A stretch of 64,000 nt of DNA, from assembly GCF_030580855.1 (NCBI RefSeq), contig NZ_JAUQOP010000024.1, forward strand, positions 1-64,000. The letters are read 5' to 3'. The DNA comes from Pseudomonas citrullilanati (GTDB taxonomy: Bacteria; Pseudomonadota; Gammaproteobacteria; Pseudomonadales; Pseudomonadaceae). This document shows, in pieces, positions 42,481 through 51,202 of the stretch. A program made the position numbers and the translations under genes. The stretch's first letter is position 1. Every line of letters starts with the position of its first letter. A model generated the notes under the pieces. It was not told where the DNA came from and ran no database searches. It worked only from the letters and a program-made list of their open reading frames with translations.

Positions 42481-43122
42481 ATGTACAACCCCCAGGCCTT
42501 TGCCGTCGACGACTTGCCCCAACTCCACCGGATGATCGGCGATTGCCGCCTGGCGGTGTTGGTCACCCAGGGTGAGCAGGGCTTGCAAGCCAGCCATCTG
42601 CCGCTGCTGCTGGATACCCACCAGGGGCCTCATGGCACGCTGTACGGGCATATGGCCCGGGCCAATCGGCAATGGCACGACTTGCAGGCCGGCGCCGAGG
42701 CGCTGGTGATCTTCGCCGGGGCCGATGCCTATGTCAGCCCGGCGTTCTACCCCGGCAAGGCCGAACACGGCAAGGTCGTGCCGACCTGGAACTACCTGGC
42801 CGTGCATGCCTATGGCCGTGCCGAGGTGTTCGACGATGCCCAGCGCCTGCGCGACCTGGTGGGCGCTCTCACCGACCGCCACGAAGCCGGCCGTGCCCAG
42901 CCATGGAAGATCGAGGATGCCCCGGCGCAGTACCTCGACAGCATGCTCAAGGCCATCGTCGGCTTCGCCCTGCCCATCCAGCGCCTGGAGGGCAAACGCA
43001 AGCTCAGCCAGAACCGCAGCCCGGCGGATGCCACCGGGGTGCGCGACGGCCTCGCCCACAGTCTCGACCCGCAGGATCAGGCGCTCGCGCGGCTGATGCC
43101 TGAACGATCACCCAAGGAGTGA
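42481..43122 (+). CDS. FMN-binding PaiB-type protein
   Basis: A 213-residue protein of the PaiB/FMN-binding split-barrel family. The start MYNPQAFAVDDLPQLHRMI is typical, as are HLPLLLD, LYGHMARANRQW, VIFAGADAYVSPAFYPGK and VPTWNYLAVHAYG. In Bacillus, PaiA/PaiB act with a GNAT acetyltransferase on polyamines and in regulation; here too an acetyltransferase gene follows at once. AAGGAAAAACACC precedes the ATG. It is divergent from the MocR regulator, which probably controls this three-gene run. The next gene starts two bases after its stop. Confidence 0.93.
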   Translation: MYNPQAFAVDDLPQLHRMIGDCRLAVLVTQGEQGLQASHLPLLLDTHQGPHGTLYGHMARANRQWHDLQAGAEALVIFAGADAYVSPAFYPGKAEHGKVVPTWNYLAVHAYGRAEVFDDAQRLRDLVGALTDRHEAGRAQPWKIEDAPAQYLDSMLKAIVGFALPIQRLEGKRKLSQNRSPADATGVRDGLAHSLDPQDQALARLMPERSPKE

Positions 43123-43124
43123 AC

Positions 43125-43571
43125 ATGAGCCAGATCGAAATCCGCCTCGTCACCGCAGACGATCATGCCGCCTGGCTGCCGTTGTGGCAGGCCTACCTGC
43201 GGTTCTACAACACCGAGTTGCCGGACACGGTGAGCCAAAGCACCTGGCAACGCTTGCTCGACGAGCGCGAGCCGACCCACGGCGCCCTCGCCTGGAACGG
43301 CGACACTGCGGTGGGCCTGGTGCACTTTATCTATCACCGGTCGAACTGGAGCATCGAGAACTCCTGCTACCTTCAGGACCTGCTGGTGACGGAGTCCTGC
43401 CGGGGCAGCGGCGTCGGCCGCCAGCTCATCGAGTTCGTCTACCGCACGGCCAAGGCCGATGGCTGCGCCAAGGTCCACTGGTTGACCCACGAAACCAACG
43501 CCACGGCGATCCAGCTCTATGAGCGCATCGCCGAACGCCCGGGTTTCATTCAATTTCGCAAAGCCCTGTAA
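43125..43571 (+). CDS. GNAT N-acetyltransferase
   Basis: A 148-residue acetyltransferase. ATG 43125 lies five bases after AAGGAG, which itself overlaps the PaiB-gene end; a GTG in the same frame at 43119 is inside that site. The acetyl-CoA-binding stretch is LLVTESCRGSGVGRQLIEFV near residue 95, followed by VHWLTHETNATAIQLYERIA. The partnership with a PaiB-type gene recalls the PaiA spermine/spermidine acetyltransferase, but the substrate is not proved. Part of the 42481-44262 operon. Confidence 0.92.
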   Translation: MSQIEIRLVTADDHAAWLPLWQAYLRFYNTELPDTVSQSTWQRLLDEREPTHGALAWNGDTAVGLVHFIYHRSNWSIENSCYLQDLLVTESCRGSGVGRQLIEFVYRTAKADGCAKVHWLTHETNATAIQLYERIAERPGFIQFRKAL

Positions 43572-43581
43572 GGAGCGCAGC

Positions 43582-44262
43582 ATGTCGACTTCACTCGCCG
43601 ATTGGAAAGGTGTCCCGGCGCCGTACACACGCTTGCTCGAAGGGCGTTTCGTCCGCCTGGAAAAACTCGACCCGGCGCGCCATGGCGACGATCTCTGGCA
43701 AGCGCTCGAAGGTCCCGGGGCCGACCCGAAGCTGTGGGACTACCTGCCCTATGGTCCGTTCAAGGAGCGCAGCGCGTTCGATGCGTGGCTCCAGAATCAC
43801 GCCGCCAACATCGACCCGTATTTCTTCAGCGTGGTCGACCGCGCCAGCGGCCAGGTGCAAGGCCTGCTCAGCCTGATGTCCATCGTCCCGGCCCAGGGCC
43901 GTATCGAGATCGGCCACGTGACCTTCGGCGCGCCGATGCAGCGCTCGCCGAAAAGCACCGAAGCGGTCTACCTGTTGGCCAAGGAATCCTTCGCCCTGGG
44001 CTATCGCCGGCTCGAATGGAAGTGCAACAACGCCAACGCCCGCTCCCGATACGCCGCCGAGCGGCTGGGCTTCACTTTTGAAGGGGTGTTCCGCCAGCAC
44101 ATGGTGGTCAAGGGGCAGAACCGCGACACCGCGTGGTACTCGATGCTGGATTCGGAATGGCCGGCCATTGGCGCGGGGTTCGAGCGCTGGTTGAGCGCGG
44201 AAAACCAGCTGGAAGGCGGGCAGCGCCGTGGCCTGGCGGCGTGTCGCGCCAGCCAGGCATGA
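43582..44262 (+). CDS. GNAT acetyltransferase, RimJ/RimL-like
   Basis: A 226-residue acetyltransferase; ATG 43582 (MSTSLADWKGVPAPYTRL) follows AAGGAG. It is longer than the preceding gene product and of the RimJ/RimL type: LLEGRFVRLEKLDPARHGDD at the start, a central IEIGHVTFGAPMQRSPKSTE and the C-terminal NARSRYAAERLGFTFEGVFR. Enzymes of this kind acetylate N-terminal or side-chain amines of proteins or small molecules. It is the third gene of the likely MocR-controlled unit, 10 bases after the second. Confidence 0.92.
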   Translation: MSTSLADWKGVPAPYTRLLEGRFVRLEKLDPARHGDDLWQALEGPGADPKLWDYLPYGPFKERSAFDAWLQNHAANIDPYFFSVVDRASGQVQGLLSLMSIVPAQGRIEIGHVTFGAPMQRSPKSTEAVYLLAKESFALGYRRLEWKCNNANARSRYAAERLGFTFEGVFRQHMVVKGQNRDTAWYSMLDSEWPAIGAGFERWLSAENQLEGGQRRGLAACRASQA

Positions 44263-44310
44263 GCCCTGCGCCATCGCGAGCCGGCCGCGATGACGCAGGA
44301 TTGCCCGCGG

Positions 44311-47300
44311 TCACTCGCTGCGTGGCGCCCGGCGCGTTGCCAGGAACGGGCGAAGCGACTCGGCGGTGACGTGCGCCCGGGCGTACGACCAGGCCCACTG
44401 CGGTACGAGGCCGTGGCGGTTCAGGTAAAGCGCCAGGTTCAAGCGGGTATGTTCGGCGTGGCCCAGCGGGAAGTCGAAACCGTGCAAGAACCCCATCGCC
44501 TGCCGATGGTCGACCGCGTAGACGGCCTGGATCAACTGGTACACCCGGGCCTCCTCGGCGGCCAGGCTGTCGATCAGGGCGCTGGTGAAGGCGGCCCGTG
44601 AACGCAGCGAACCTGGTCGCCCGAGGGTCTGGCGGATCGTTTCATCGCTGAAGTGCGGCGAGACCAGGTCTTCCCAGATGTACCGGGCCTCCTCCGGTGA
44701 CAGGCCCGGGATGCCCTGGACGGTCCCGGCGAGATTGGGCATGCCGAACAGGGTGGTCATCCGGGTATTGGACGGCGGCTGCCCGGCCACCCTGAACAAC
44801 TCCGCGACCGTGGCCAGGTCACTGCGGCCGGTATACCGCGTGCCCTGGAGAAAATCCCAGAACCTTATCAACGCGCCCTGGTTATTCATCAGGCTGCGCA
44901 GGTTGCGATCGTTGAACGGCTGCATCCAGTCGATATCGATGCTGCCCCGGCTCGCCACCTCCTGGTAGCGGCTGCCGGCGTACTCGGCAATGACCTGCAG
45001 CCGGGCATCGGACAGTGCCGGATTGCGTATCCACGCCGCCAGCACATGGACCGGAAACAGGCCGCCCAGGTTGGAGGCAATCACGGGCGATTGCAGCAGG
45101 ATCTCGGCGCGTCTCGCCAACACGGGAAACCGCTGCAGGGACACCGTGAGCAAATCGGTGATGTCCTCGACCCTGTCGTAGTACATGAACTGCTCCATCA
45201 GCTCTTCGTCATCCAGGCGCCCACCGGTTTCAAGCTCGTAGCGTTCGCCGACTTTCTTCAGGTCATCGCGGTCCACCAGGTAGGCACCGTTGAGTTGTTG
45301 TTCCAGTTGCTCGTCACTGAGCTGGCCATGCACGGCCTGGTCGTAGCGGACATAAGCCAGGTCGTTGCGCGGATGATGGTCCGTCAGGTTCCGCGCGCGG
45401 ATGCCGTATTCCAGCAGGATGTGCATCACATCCTGGGAGAGCACGAGGTATTCATTGTTGAGCAACTCCAAGAGCTCCGCTTCCGGGACAGGCCCGAGCA
45501 GGGTGTCCTCGAAAAAATGGCGCAAGGAATCATCGTGCTGCGTGTAGTACGCAAAGCTGCTCAATTGCAGGCGAGCGGGAGCCCGGGGTGATACCAGGCG
45601 CCCGATGTATTGCAGCATTTCGGCGGGCAGGACGGTATGTCGGCCGCGGTCCAGGACCTGGCGAGCCGAGTTTCGCGCTTGCAGGTCGAGGTAGTTGAGG
45701 ATCGGCTGGAACAAACGATGCGGATTGGGGGCCCCATGGATGATCTGGGTCAGGTCGAACAGTGCCGCCTCGTTCAGCAGCTCTTCCAGCGTCTGGGCGT
45801 GATCGGAGAGCGCCTGTTGCAGGGCGGAAGGCTGTGCCACCAGATAATTGCTCACTTCTGGATGCAGGTCGATGTAGTCGGCCACTTCATTGCGCAGCCC
45901 CTGCATCGTGAACGTCGGCTGGGCCTGCCCCTCGTTCAGCCCCCGGGCGATGGCATTGAAGAAACAATCGCCGTCGGCGGCGAACGTGACCTCCTGGTCG
46001 TCACCCAGCACCAGCGCGTAATGACTCTCGCCGGTTCGCCTCAGGACGATATCGGTGCTGGCCCGGCGCGGATGATGGCTGGCCGGGTAGCCACTTTCGG
46101 TTTGCCCGGGGGTAAAGCGCACCGACCAATCCTGGCGCGTGGGCCTTTGGTCCATGATCAACAAGCTGCGGTTGCGGGGCCAGATCGCCAGCCGGGTCAT
46201 CATGGCCGGGACCAGGTCCATGATGTCCAGGTCCCATGTGTGGGGCGTGCGCACCAGTTCGGAAACGGAGCGCGACGGCTGAGGTTGCGGTGGTCTCGAA
46301 GGTCCGGGTTCGGGTGACGGTGACGGCCGCTTGCCGCCGCCCCGGCCGAAGCCGACCGCGCGCCATTCGCCATTGGCCATGCGCGCCACGGTGCTTCTCA
46401 TCACACCGCTGGAGCGGATGCTCAAGCCTGTGACCGGGTCGACCAGGGTCGCTTCGGTGGCTTTCAAGGGCGTATGGTCGTGTACCCGGAACACCGTGCC
46501 ATTGGGTTGGCGCACGTACACGGGACGCGTCACGCGCCCGGTGGCGCCGTCGGTGATGCTGGGGCGGTAGAAGCCCTGGGGGTTGGGGGTCAACCCACGT
46601 AGGGGCGTGCTATCGGTCACGGCAAAGCGGCGGTACAGCGCCTCTTCCAACGGCAAGCCAGGCACCGCGTGCGCCTGGGCTTGGCGCGTGGGCAGCGCCA
46701 GGAACGTGGCGTTTCCCCGCACCGGGACGTTCACGCCGCCGGGCAACCCCCTGCCCGCATAATTGGCGACCTTGTGGACGAAGGCCAGCGTCGGCAGGTT
46801 CATGGGCACCGAGCCGGTGCGCAGCACCAGCAAACCGGTCCTGACCAGACGGCCCAGCAGCTGGAAACCCGGCACCAGGAGCAGGCCGGCGATGTCCATG
46901 ACGATTTCAACGGCGGTCACCACCCACTTCGCCAGGGTCTGGCCACTCTCCCGGGTGCTGTTGGAGCGGTGGTCGGCATAAGCGCTGTGGAACTCGACAT
47001 AGGCTCGATGAAGGTCGTCGAGAAAGTCGCCCTTGAGCAATGCGCCGCGAACCAGCGGGCGCCCGCCCCGCAGACCCAGGGCGCGCTTGATCTGTTCGGC
47101 ATCCAGGGTGGACAAGCGCGAACGCAGGTAGGCCCGCCAAGGTTCGTGCTGCAAGAGCCCGCCAATGCCGACCTGCAGATCCGCGAACTCATGGAAATCA
47201 TCGCCCTCGGGGCTGTCGGGAAAATACACCCCGACGGTGCCGGTGATCTCGGGCCCTTCCTGGTCGGTGAATACCAATACGCCGTCGACACTCACCGCAT

Positions 47301-49239
47301 TGCCCATCGAACCCTGCCCGCCGGCGCTCACGGTGCCGCCCAGCAGGAGGCCGTGCACGCAGACTTTGCGCCGGTCGACCAAGGCACGCCGTGCGGCGTC
47401 CGGCGATTGCAGTACAGCGTTTAGCCAGGCCAGCACCCGCTTTTGCGCCTTCGGTGGGGTGAACGCCGGGTCGATCACGGTGGCCTTGAACACCGCCTCG
47501 TTCTTGAGCGAGGCCTCATGGCCCTTGAACGTCAAATGAGCCAGGTACGCTGTGCGCCACGCCGCCTTGAACCCCGGTTCGTTGAGCTTCTGCCGAAGCA
47601 TGGTTTCGTACCGGCCACCGGCATCGATCCGGATCGCCATCCGGGCCAGCTGGGCCCCCGTCAAGGTGATGAAAAAACCGCTCGCCGGGTGTCTGACACG
47701 CTCGCCCTGCGGGTCGAGCACTTGGACGGGCGACACTTCGCGCATGGCGTTGGGGTATTGCACCGGACGCAAATGGTCGAGCATCAACTGGGTCAGGCTG
47801 GTGCGCCGCGATTGCGGGGGCCGGGCACGCTCGCCCTGGAACAGCGTGACCTGGGTTTTATCCGGATCAGGGTCTATCGCCGGGTGGAAAGTCCGCTGCA
47901 GATCGAGCCTGATCTGCTGGCGAGTGAACTGGCTCAACGTCGCAATGCCGTCCCCCAACACATAGGCCGCCTGCGCCGCTTGCTCTTCCAGACGCCGATA
48001 AAGGGCCTGCTGCGCACGCGTCGCCGCCCTGTAGAAAGCAGGACGATGCTGTTCGACCAAGGTGTGCTGACGGACCGCCAGCGGCCCGGCCAGGGACAAC
48101 ATCGGCAGCGCGAGCGCGTCCTCGGTGTGTCGAGCGAAGGTCTGCAAGGCCAGCGTCGGGTTTTCGGGGGCGTCGAGGACGGCGTCCAGGGCCGTGCCCT
48201 GCCCCTGCAACAGGTCCTGCGCCGCCACCTCGAAGACTGGCCCGGCCAGCTCCGTGGAAATATCCACGATCGTGCGCGCCTGCCCTTGATGCACGGGGCG
48301 TACCTGGGCGATCAGGTCCTGGACTGAACGAAATCGCTGCAGGCCGTGTTCCAGGGAATACAGGAACAGCGACAACCGGTCGGTGTACTTGATCACCATC
48401 GCCGCCGGCCACTTCTGCGGCGTCGCAGTGCCTTCGAGCATGACCGCATAGACATGGGGAATGGGCGCCCGCAACAAGCGACTGCGTTGCGCCATGGACG
48501 GGTGGGTGGTGATGATGTCCAGCAGGCGGTCTTCGTCGCTCTGCTGGATGCGCTCGCTGGGGATCAGCCCATCGGCACCGGGGCGGTCGACCTTGTACAG
48601 GTTGAACAGGTACAGGAATCGCCGGGCCAGCAGCACGGCCAACGCCGTGGTCGTGGTCGATGGCGCTGCGGTCTCCAACGAATCGAGTTGATACGCGGCG
48701 GTGCGAAACAGCGCCAGGTCCTCGCGGAATTGGCGCTTGATCCGGTCATTGGTCGTCGGGTTGGCGATGTAGAGCGCCGACTCCAGGGCCGCCGCAACCT
48801 TGGCGTCCACCGGCGCGACGAACAGGCTGTCGGGTTCTTGCACCGAGTCTGGGCGGGTAAAAAAACCGACCTGGCCCGGGGTGAAGATCGCCGGTGTGTC
48901 GGCCAGCAAGCAGTCCCGCATGACCTCGGTAAAACGCTGGGAGGCGGTCAACCGGCGCCGGCCGTTTGCGTCGGTCGCGAAGTGATTCACATAGCAGTCG
49001 GCCGGATCGATGGCCTCGAGCACGGAGGGGCGAAACGCACGCTCGGGAATCCTGGCCTTGAGCGCCGCCACCAATAACCGCTTGATCACGGTATCGAACG
49101 TCGGCAGGCCGGCGAACAGACGGGCCAGTTGCGCCTGGTTGCCGTCCAGCAGCCCCAGCAACCTGGCCTGTTCTTTTCCCTGGGGGCTGAGCGGCGCTGG
49201 GTGGTCAGCGCCCGGTTGATCGTTGGTCAAAATAGACAT
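44311..49239 (-). CDS. Giant toxin-like protein with OTU-type protease motif, 1642 aa
   Basis: A 1642-residue protein without a signal peptide. Residues 1-750 resemble the N-terminal part of DUF6543/dermonecrotic-toxin-like Pseudomonas proteins. A hydrophobic stretch (about 770-815, VVTAVEIVMDIAGLLLVPGF) could insert in a membrane. Around 880-960 there is a beta-rich part with YVRQPNGTVFRVHDHTPL, then a Pro-rich linker (about 980-1000). Next comes VTFAADGDCFFNAIARGL, an OTU cysteine-protease motif with Asp1089 and Cys1092; SHYALVL with His1073 lies just before. The last 450 residues are helical. A translocated effector that removes ubiquitin-like modifiers is possible but unproved. The ribosome site is poor, with a hairpin just upstream. 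Confidence 0.75.
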   Translation of the reverse strand: MSILTNDQPGADHPAPLSPQGKEQARLLGLLDGNQAQLARLFAGLPTFDTVIKRLLVAALKARIPERAFRPSVLEAIDPADCYVNHFATDANGRRRLTASQRFTEVMRDCLLADTPAIFTPGQVGFFTRPDSVQEPDSLFVAPVDAKVAAALESALYIANPTTNDRIKRQFREDLALFRTAAYQLDSLETAAPSTTTTALAVLLARRFLYLFNLYKVDRPGADGLIPSERIQQSDEDRLLDIITTHPSMAQRSRLLRAPIPHVYAVMLEGTATPQKWPAAMVIKYTDRLSLFLYSLEHGLQRFRSVQDLIAQVRPVHQGQARTIVDISTELAGPVFEVAAQDLLQGQGTALDAVLDAPENPTLALQTFARHTEDALALPMLSLAGPLAVRQHTLVEQHRPAFYRAATRAQQALYRRLEEQAAQAAYVLGDGIATLSQFTRQQIRLDLQRTFHPAIDPDPDKTQVTLFQGERARPPQSRRTSLTQLMLDHLRPVQYPNAMREVSPVQVLDPQGERVRHPASGFFITLTGAQLARMAIRIDAGGRYETMLRQKLNEPGFKAAWRTAYLAHLTFKGHEASLKNEAVFKATVIDPAFTPPKAQKRVLAWLNAVLQSPDAARRALVDRRKVCVHGLLLGGTVSAGGQGSMGNAVSVDGVLVFTDQEGPEITGTVGVYFPDSPEGDDFHEFADLQVGIGGLLQHEPWRAYLRSRLSTLDAEQIKRALGLRGGRPLVRGALLKGDFLDDLHRAYVEFHSAYADHRSNSTRESGQTLAKWVVTAVEIVMDIAGLLLVPGFQLLGRLVRTGLLVLRTGSVPMNLPTLAFVHKVANYAGRGLPGGVNVPVRGNATFLALPTRQAQAHAVPGLPLEEALYRRFAVTDSTPLRGLTPNPQGFYRPSITDGATGRVTRPVYVRQPNGTVFRVHDHTPLKATEATLVDPVTGLSIRSSGVMRSTVARMANGEWRAVGFGRGGGKRPSPSPEPGPSRPPQPQPSRSVSELVRTPHTWDLDIMDLVPAMMTRLAIWPRNRSLLIMDQRPTRQDWSVRFTPGQTESGYPASHHPRRASTDIVLRRTGESHYALVLGDDQEVTFAADGDCFFNAIARGLNEGQAQPTFTMQGLRNEVADYIDLHPEVSNYLVAQPSALQQALSDHAQTLEELLNEAALFDLTQIIHGAPNPHRLFQPILNYLDLQARNSARQVLDRGRHTVLPAEMLQYIGRLVSPRAPARLQLSSFAYYTQHDDSLRHFFEDTLLGPVPEAELLELLNNEYLVLSQDVMHILLEYGIRARNLTDHHPRNDLAYVRYDQAVHGQLSDEQLEQQLNGAYLVDRDDLKKVGERYELETGGRLDDEELMEQFMYYDRVEDITDLLTVSLQRFPVLARRAEILLQSPVIASNLGGLFPVHVLAAWIRNPALSDARLQVIAEYAGSRYQEVASRGSIDIDWMQPFNDRNLRSLMNNQGALIRFWDFLQGTRYTGRSDLATVAELFRVAGQPPSNTRMTTLFGMPNLAGTVQGIPGLSPEEARYIWEDLVSPHFSDETIRQTLGRPGSLRSRAAFTSALIDSLAAEEARVYQLIQAVYAVDHRQAMGFLHGFDFPLGHAEHTRLNLALYLNRHGLVPQWAWSYARAHVTAESLRPFLATRRAPRSE

Positions 49240-49242
49240 TGA

Positions 49243-49273
49243 AGGGTCCGGTCATTGAAGAAAACCGGACCCT
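49243..49273 (-). promoter_or_regulatory. Hairpin immediately upstream of the giant OTU-type gene
   Basis: AGGGTCCGGT (49243-49252) and ACCGGACCCT (49264-49273) form a perfect 10-base stem with an 11-base loop. It ends three bases before the ATG at 49239 and covers the place where the ribosome site should be, so translation may be restrained unless it opens. Confidence 0.55.
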
Positions 49274-49369
49274 ATCCCGCCGCTGGGTCACCCTTGCCAT
49301 ACATATGTATGGCCGCGCTGGCGGCACGGGCGAAAACCGTAAGCCCAGGTGTCCTGCAGCGCCGCGGCC

Positions 49370-50266
49370 TCAGCCCAGCGCCCGCGCCAACACCGCGATA
49401 TGCTCGGGACCGATCCCGCAGCAGCCGCCCAAGTGACTGGCCCCGCGGGCTTGCCAATCCGTTGCCCAGGTCAGGTAACCCGGCGGGTCGAGGTCTTCGC
49501 GCAGCGGGTCCAGGCCGTCGTTGGCCGTCGCTTCCTTCGGTTGCGGCGGGAAGGCGTTGGCGTAGGCGCCGATGTGGATGGCCGCGCCCAGGCGCTCGAA
49601 CGTCTGCCGCGCCGCGTCGATGGCCGCGCCGATCACTTCCGGCTGGCTGCAGTTGAACAGCAGCACCTGGACGCCCAGCTCGGCGGCCACTGCGGCGGCC
49701 TCCGCCACCGGTTCGCCGGAGCGCAGGCGCGGCACGTCGTCGGTGTCTTCGTCCTTTAGGGTGAACGACAGCCAGAACGGCTTGCCGTCCTTCGGCAACC
49801 CGGCGTGAATCGCCCGGGCTTCGACGGTCGAGCTCTGGGTTTCCGCCAGCCAGAGGTCGACATGGGGCGCCAGGCCCGACACCAGCGGCGCCAGCAACTC
49901 GCTGGCGCGGGATGCGTCGAACAGGTCGGGACGGTAGGAACCGAACAACGGTGGCAGCGAGCCGGCCACCCGGACGGGCTTGCCCGACGCCTGCACGGCG
50001 CGGCGCGCCAGTTCACCGGCCAACGCCGCCAGCGCCTGGCCGTGGGCGGCGAAACGCGCTTCGCCAATGTGGAACGGCACTACCGCATAACTGTTGCTGG
50101 TGATCACCTGGGCACCGCTGGCGATATAGGCCGCGTGCACCGCCTCCACCGCCTCGGGCGCTTCGCTCAAGGCCAGGGCCGACCATTCCGGCTGGCGGAA
50201 CGGCGCGCCCCGGCGTTGCAGTTCGCGGCCCATGCCGCCATCGAGAATGACTGTTGCTGCGCCCAT
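49370..50266 (-). CDS. Homocysteine S-methyltransferase family protein
   Basis: A zinc-dependent methyltransferase that makes methionine from homocysteine with a methyl donor such as S-methylmethionine. The start is uncertain: ATG 50266 (MGAATVILDGGMGRELQRRG, about 298 residues) fits the family, while ATG 50281 and GTG 50302 are in frame upstream; none has a strong ribosome site. Zinc-ligand Cys are in LLFNCSQPEVI and LGGCCGIGPEHI near the end; LDGGMGRELQRRGAP is the usual start of the barrel. It is divergent from an amino-acid ABC transporter, whose substrate could be a sulfur amino acid. Confidence 0.92.
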   Translation of the reverse strand: MGAATVILDGGMGRELQRRGAPFRQPEWSALALSEAPEAVEAVHAAYIASGAQVITSNSYAVVPFHIGEARFAAHGQALAALAGELARRAVQASGKPVRVAGSLPPLFGSYRPDLFDASRASELLAPLVSGLAPHVDLWLAETQSSTVEARAIHAGLPKDGKPFWLSFTLKDEDTDDVPRLRSGEPVAEAAAVAAELGVQVLLFNCSQPEVIGAAIDAARQTFERLGAAIHIGAYANAFPPQPKEATANDGLDPLREDLDPPGYLTWATDWQARGASHLGGCCGIGPEHIAVLARALG

Positions 50267-50380
50267 ATGCGATTCACTCATAAGCTTATGAAAAATACTC
50301 ACTACCGGAGCGGTTCTTATAACTATTTAATACGCAGCCATCGAGTGCCTACAACTTATTTTTCTACCCAGGGGCTTCCC

Positions 50381-51202
50381 ATGAAACGACAACCATTGCT
50401 GGCCCTGGGCCTGGTCCTGCTGGCCGCCTCGACGCAGGCGCTCGCCGGTGCCACGCTGGATCGCGTCGAGCAGAAGAAGGAACTGGTCGGCGTCCTGATG
50501 GAAAGCTACCCGCCCTTCTCGTTCCTCAACGAACAGAACCAGCTCGACGGTTTCGACGTCGATGTCGCCAAGGCCGTGGCGGAGAAACTGGGCGTGAAGC
50601 TGCGCCTGGAAACCCCATCCTGGGACGTGATCGCCGCCGGCCACTGGAGCGGGCGCTACGACATCTGCATCTGCTCCATGACCCCGAGCAAGGCTCGCGC
50701 CGAAGTGTTCGACTTCCCGGTGCAGTATTACGCCTCGCCCGCCGTCATCGTCGTCAACGCCAAGGACGACCGGATCCACGGCGCCCAGGACCTGAGCGGC
50801 AAGAAAGTCGGCCTCACCAGCGCCTCCAGCTACGAAAGCTACCTGAACAAGAACCTGGTGATCGAAGGCGCCGAAGACACCCACCTGAACTACCCCTTCG
50901 AGAACGTGCAGGTGGCCCCCTACGACACCGACAACGTGGCGTTCCAGGACCTTGGCCTGGGCGCCGGGGTGCGGCTCGATGCGGTGCTGACCAACCTGGT
51001 GACCGCGCAGCCGCGCCTGACCGAAGACAAGCGCTTCAAACTGGCGGGCGAGCCGCTGTATTCCGAGCCGAATTCGGTGGCCATCGAAAAGGGCGACGCC
51101 CAATGGGACAGCAAGGTCCGTGAGGCCTTCGCGCAGTTGAAACAGGACGGCACCTTGAGCAAACTCTCGCAGAAATGGATCGGCGCCGACATCACCCAAT
51201 GA
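50381..51202 (+). CDS. Amino-acid ABC transporter substrate-binding protein
   Basis: A 273-residue periplasmic binding protein of the polar amino acid/cystine group. The start MKRQPLLALGLVLLAASTQA is a signal peptide, cleavage after ALA. Landmarks are GVLMESYPPFSFLNEQNQLD, GFDVDVAKAVAEKLGVKLRL, RYDICICSMTPSKARAEVFD and KVGLTSASSYESYL. ATG 50381 follows AGGGGC. Its last bases overlap the permease start (ATGA). It is divergent from a homocysteine methyltransferase gene, which suggests methionine- or cysteine-related cargo. Confidence 0.93.
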   Translation: MKRQPLLALGLVLLAASTQALAGATLDRVEQKKELVGVLMESYPPFSFLNEQNQLDGFDVDVAKAVAEKLGVKLRLETPSWDVIAAGHWSGRYDICICSMTPSKARAEVFDFPVQYYASPAVIVVNAKDDRIHGAQDLSGKKVGLTSASSYESYLNKNLVIEGAEDTHLNYPFENVQVAPYDTDNVAFQDLGLGAGVRLDAVLTNLVTAQPRLTEDKRFKLAGEPLYSEPNSVAIEKGDAQWDSKVREAFAQLKQDGTLSKLSQKWIGADITQ

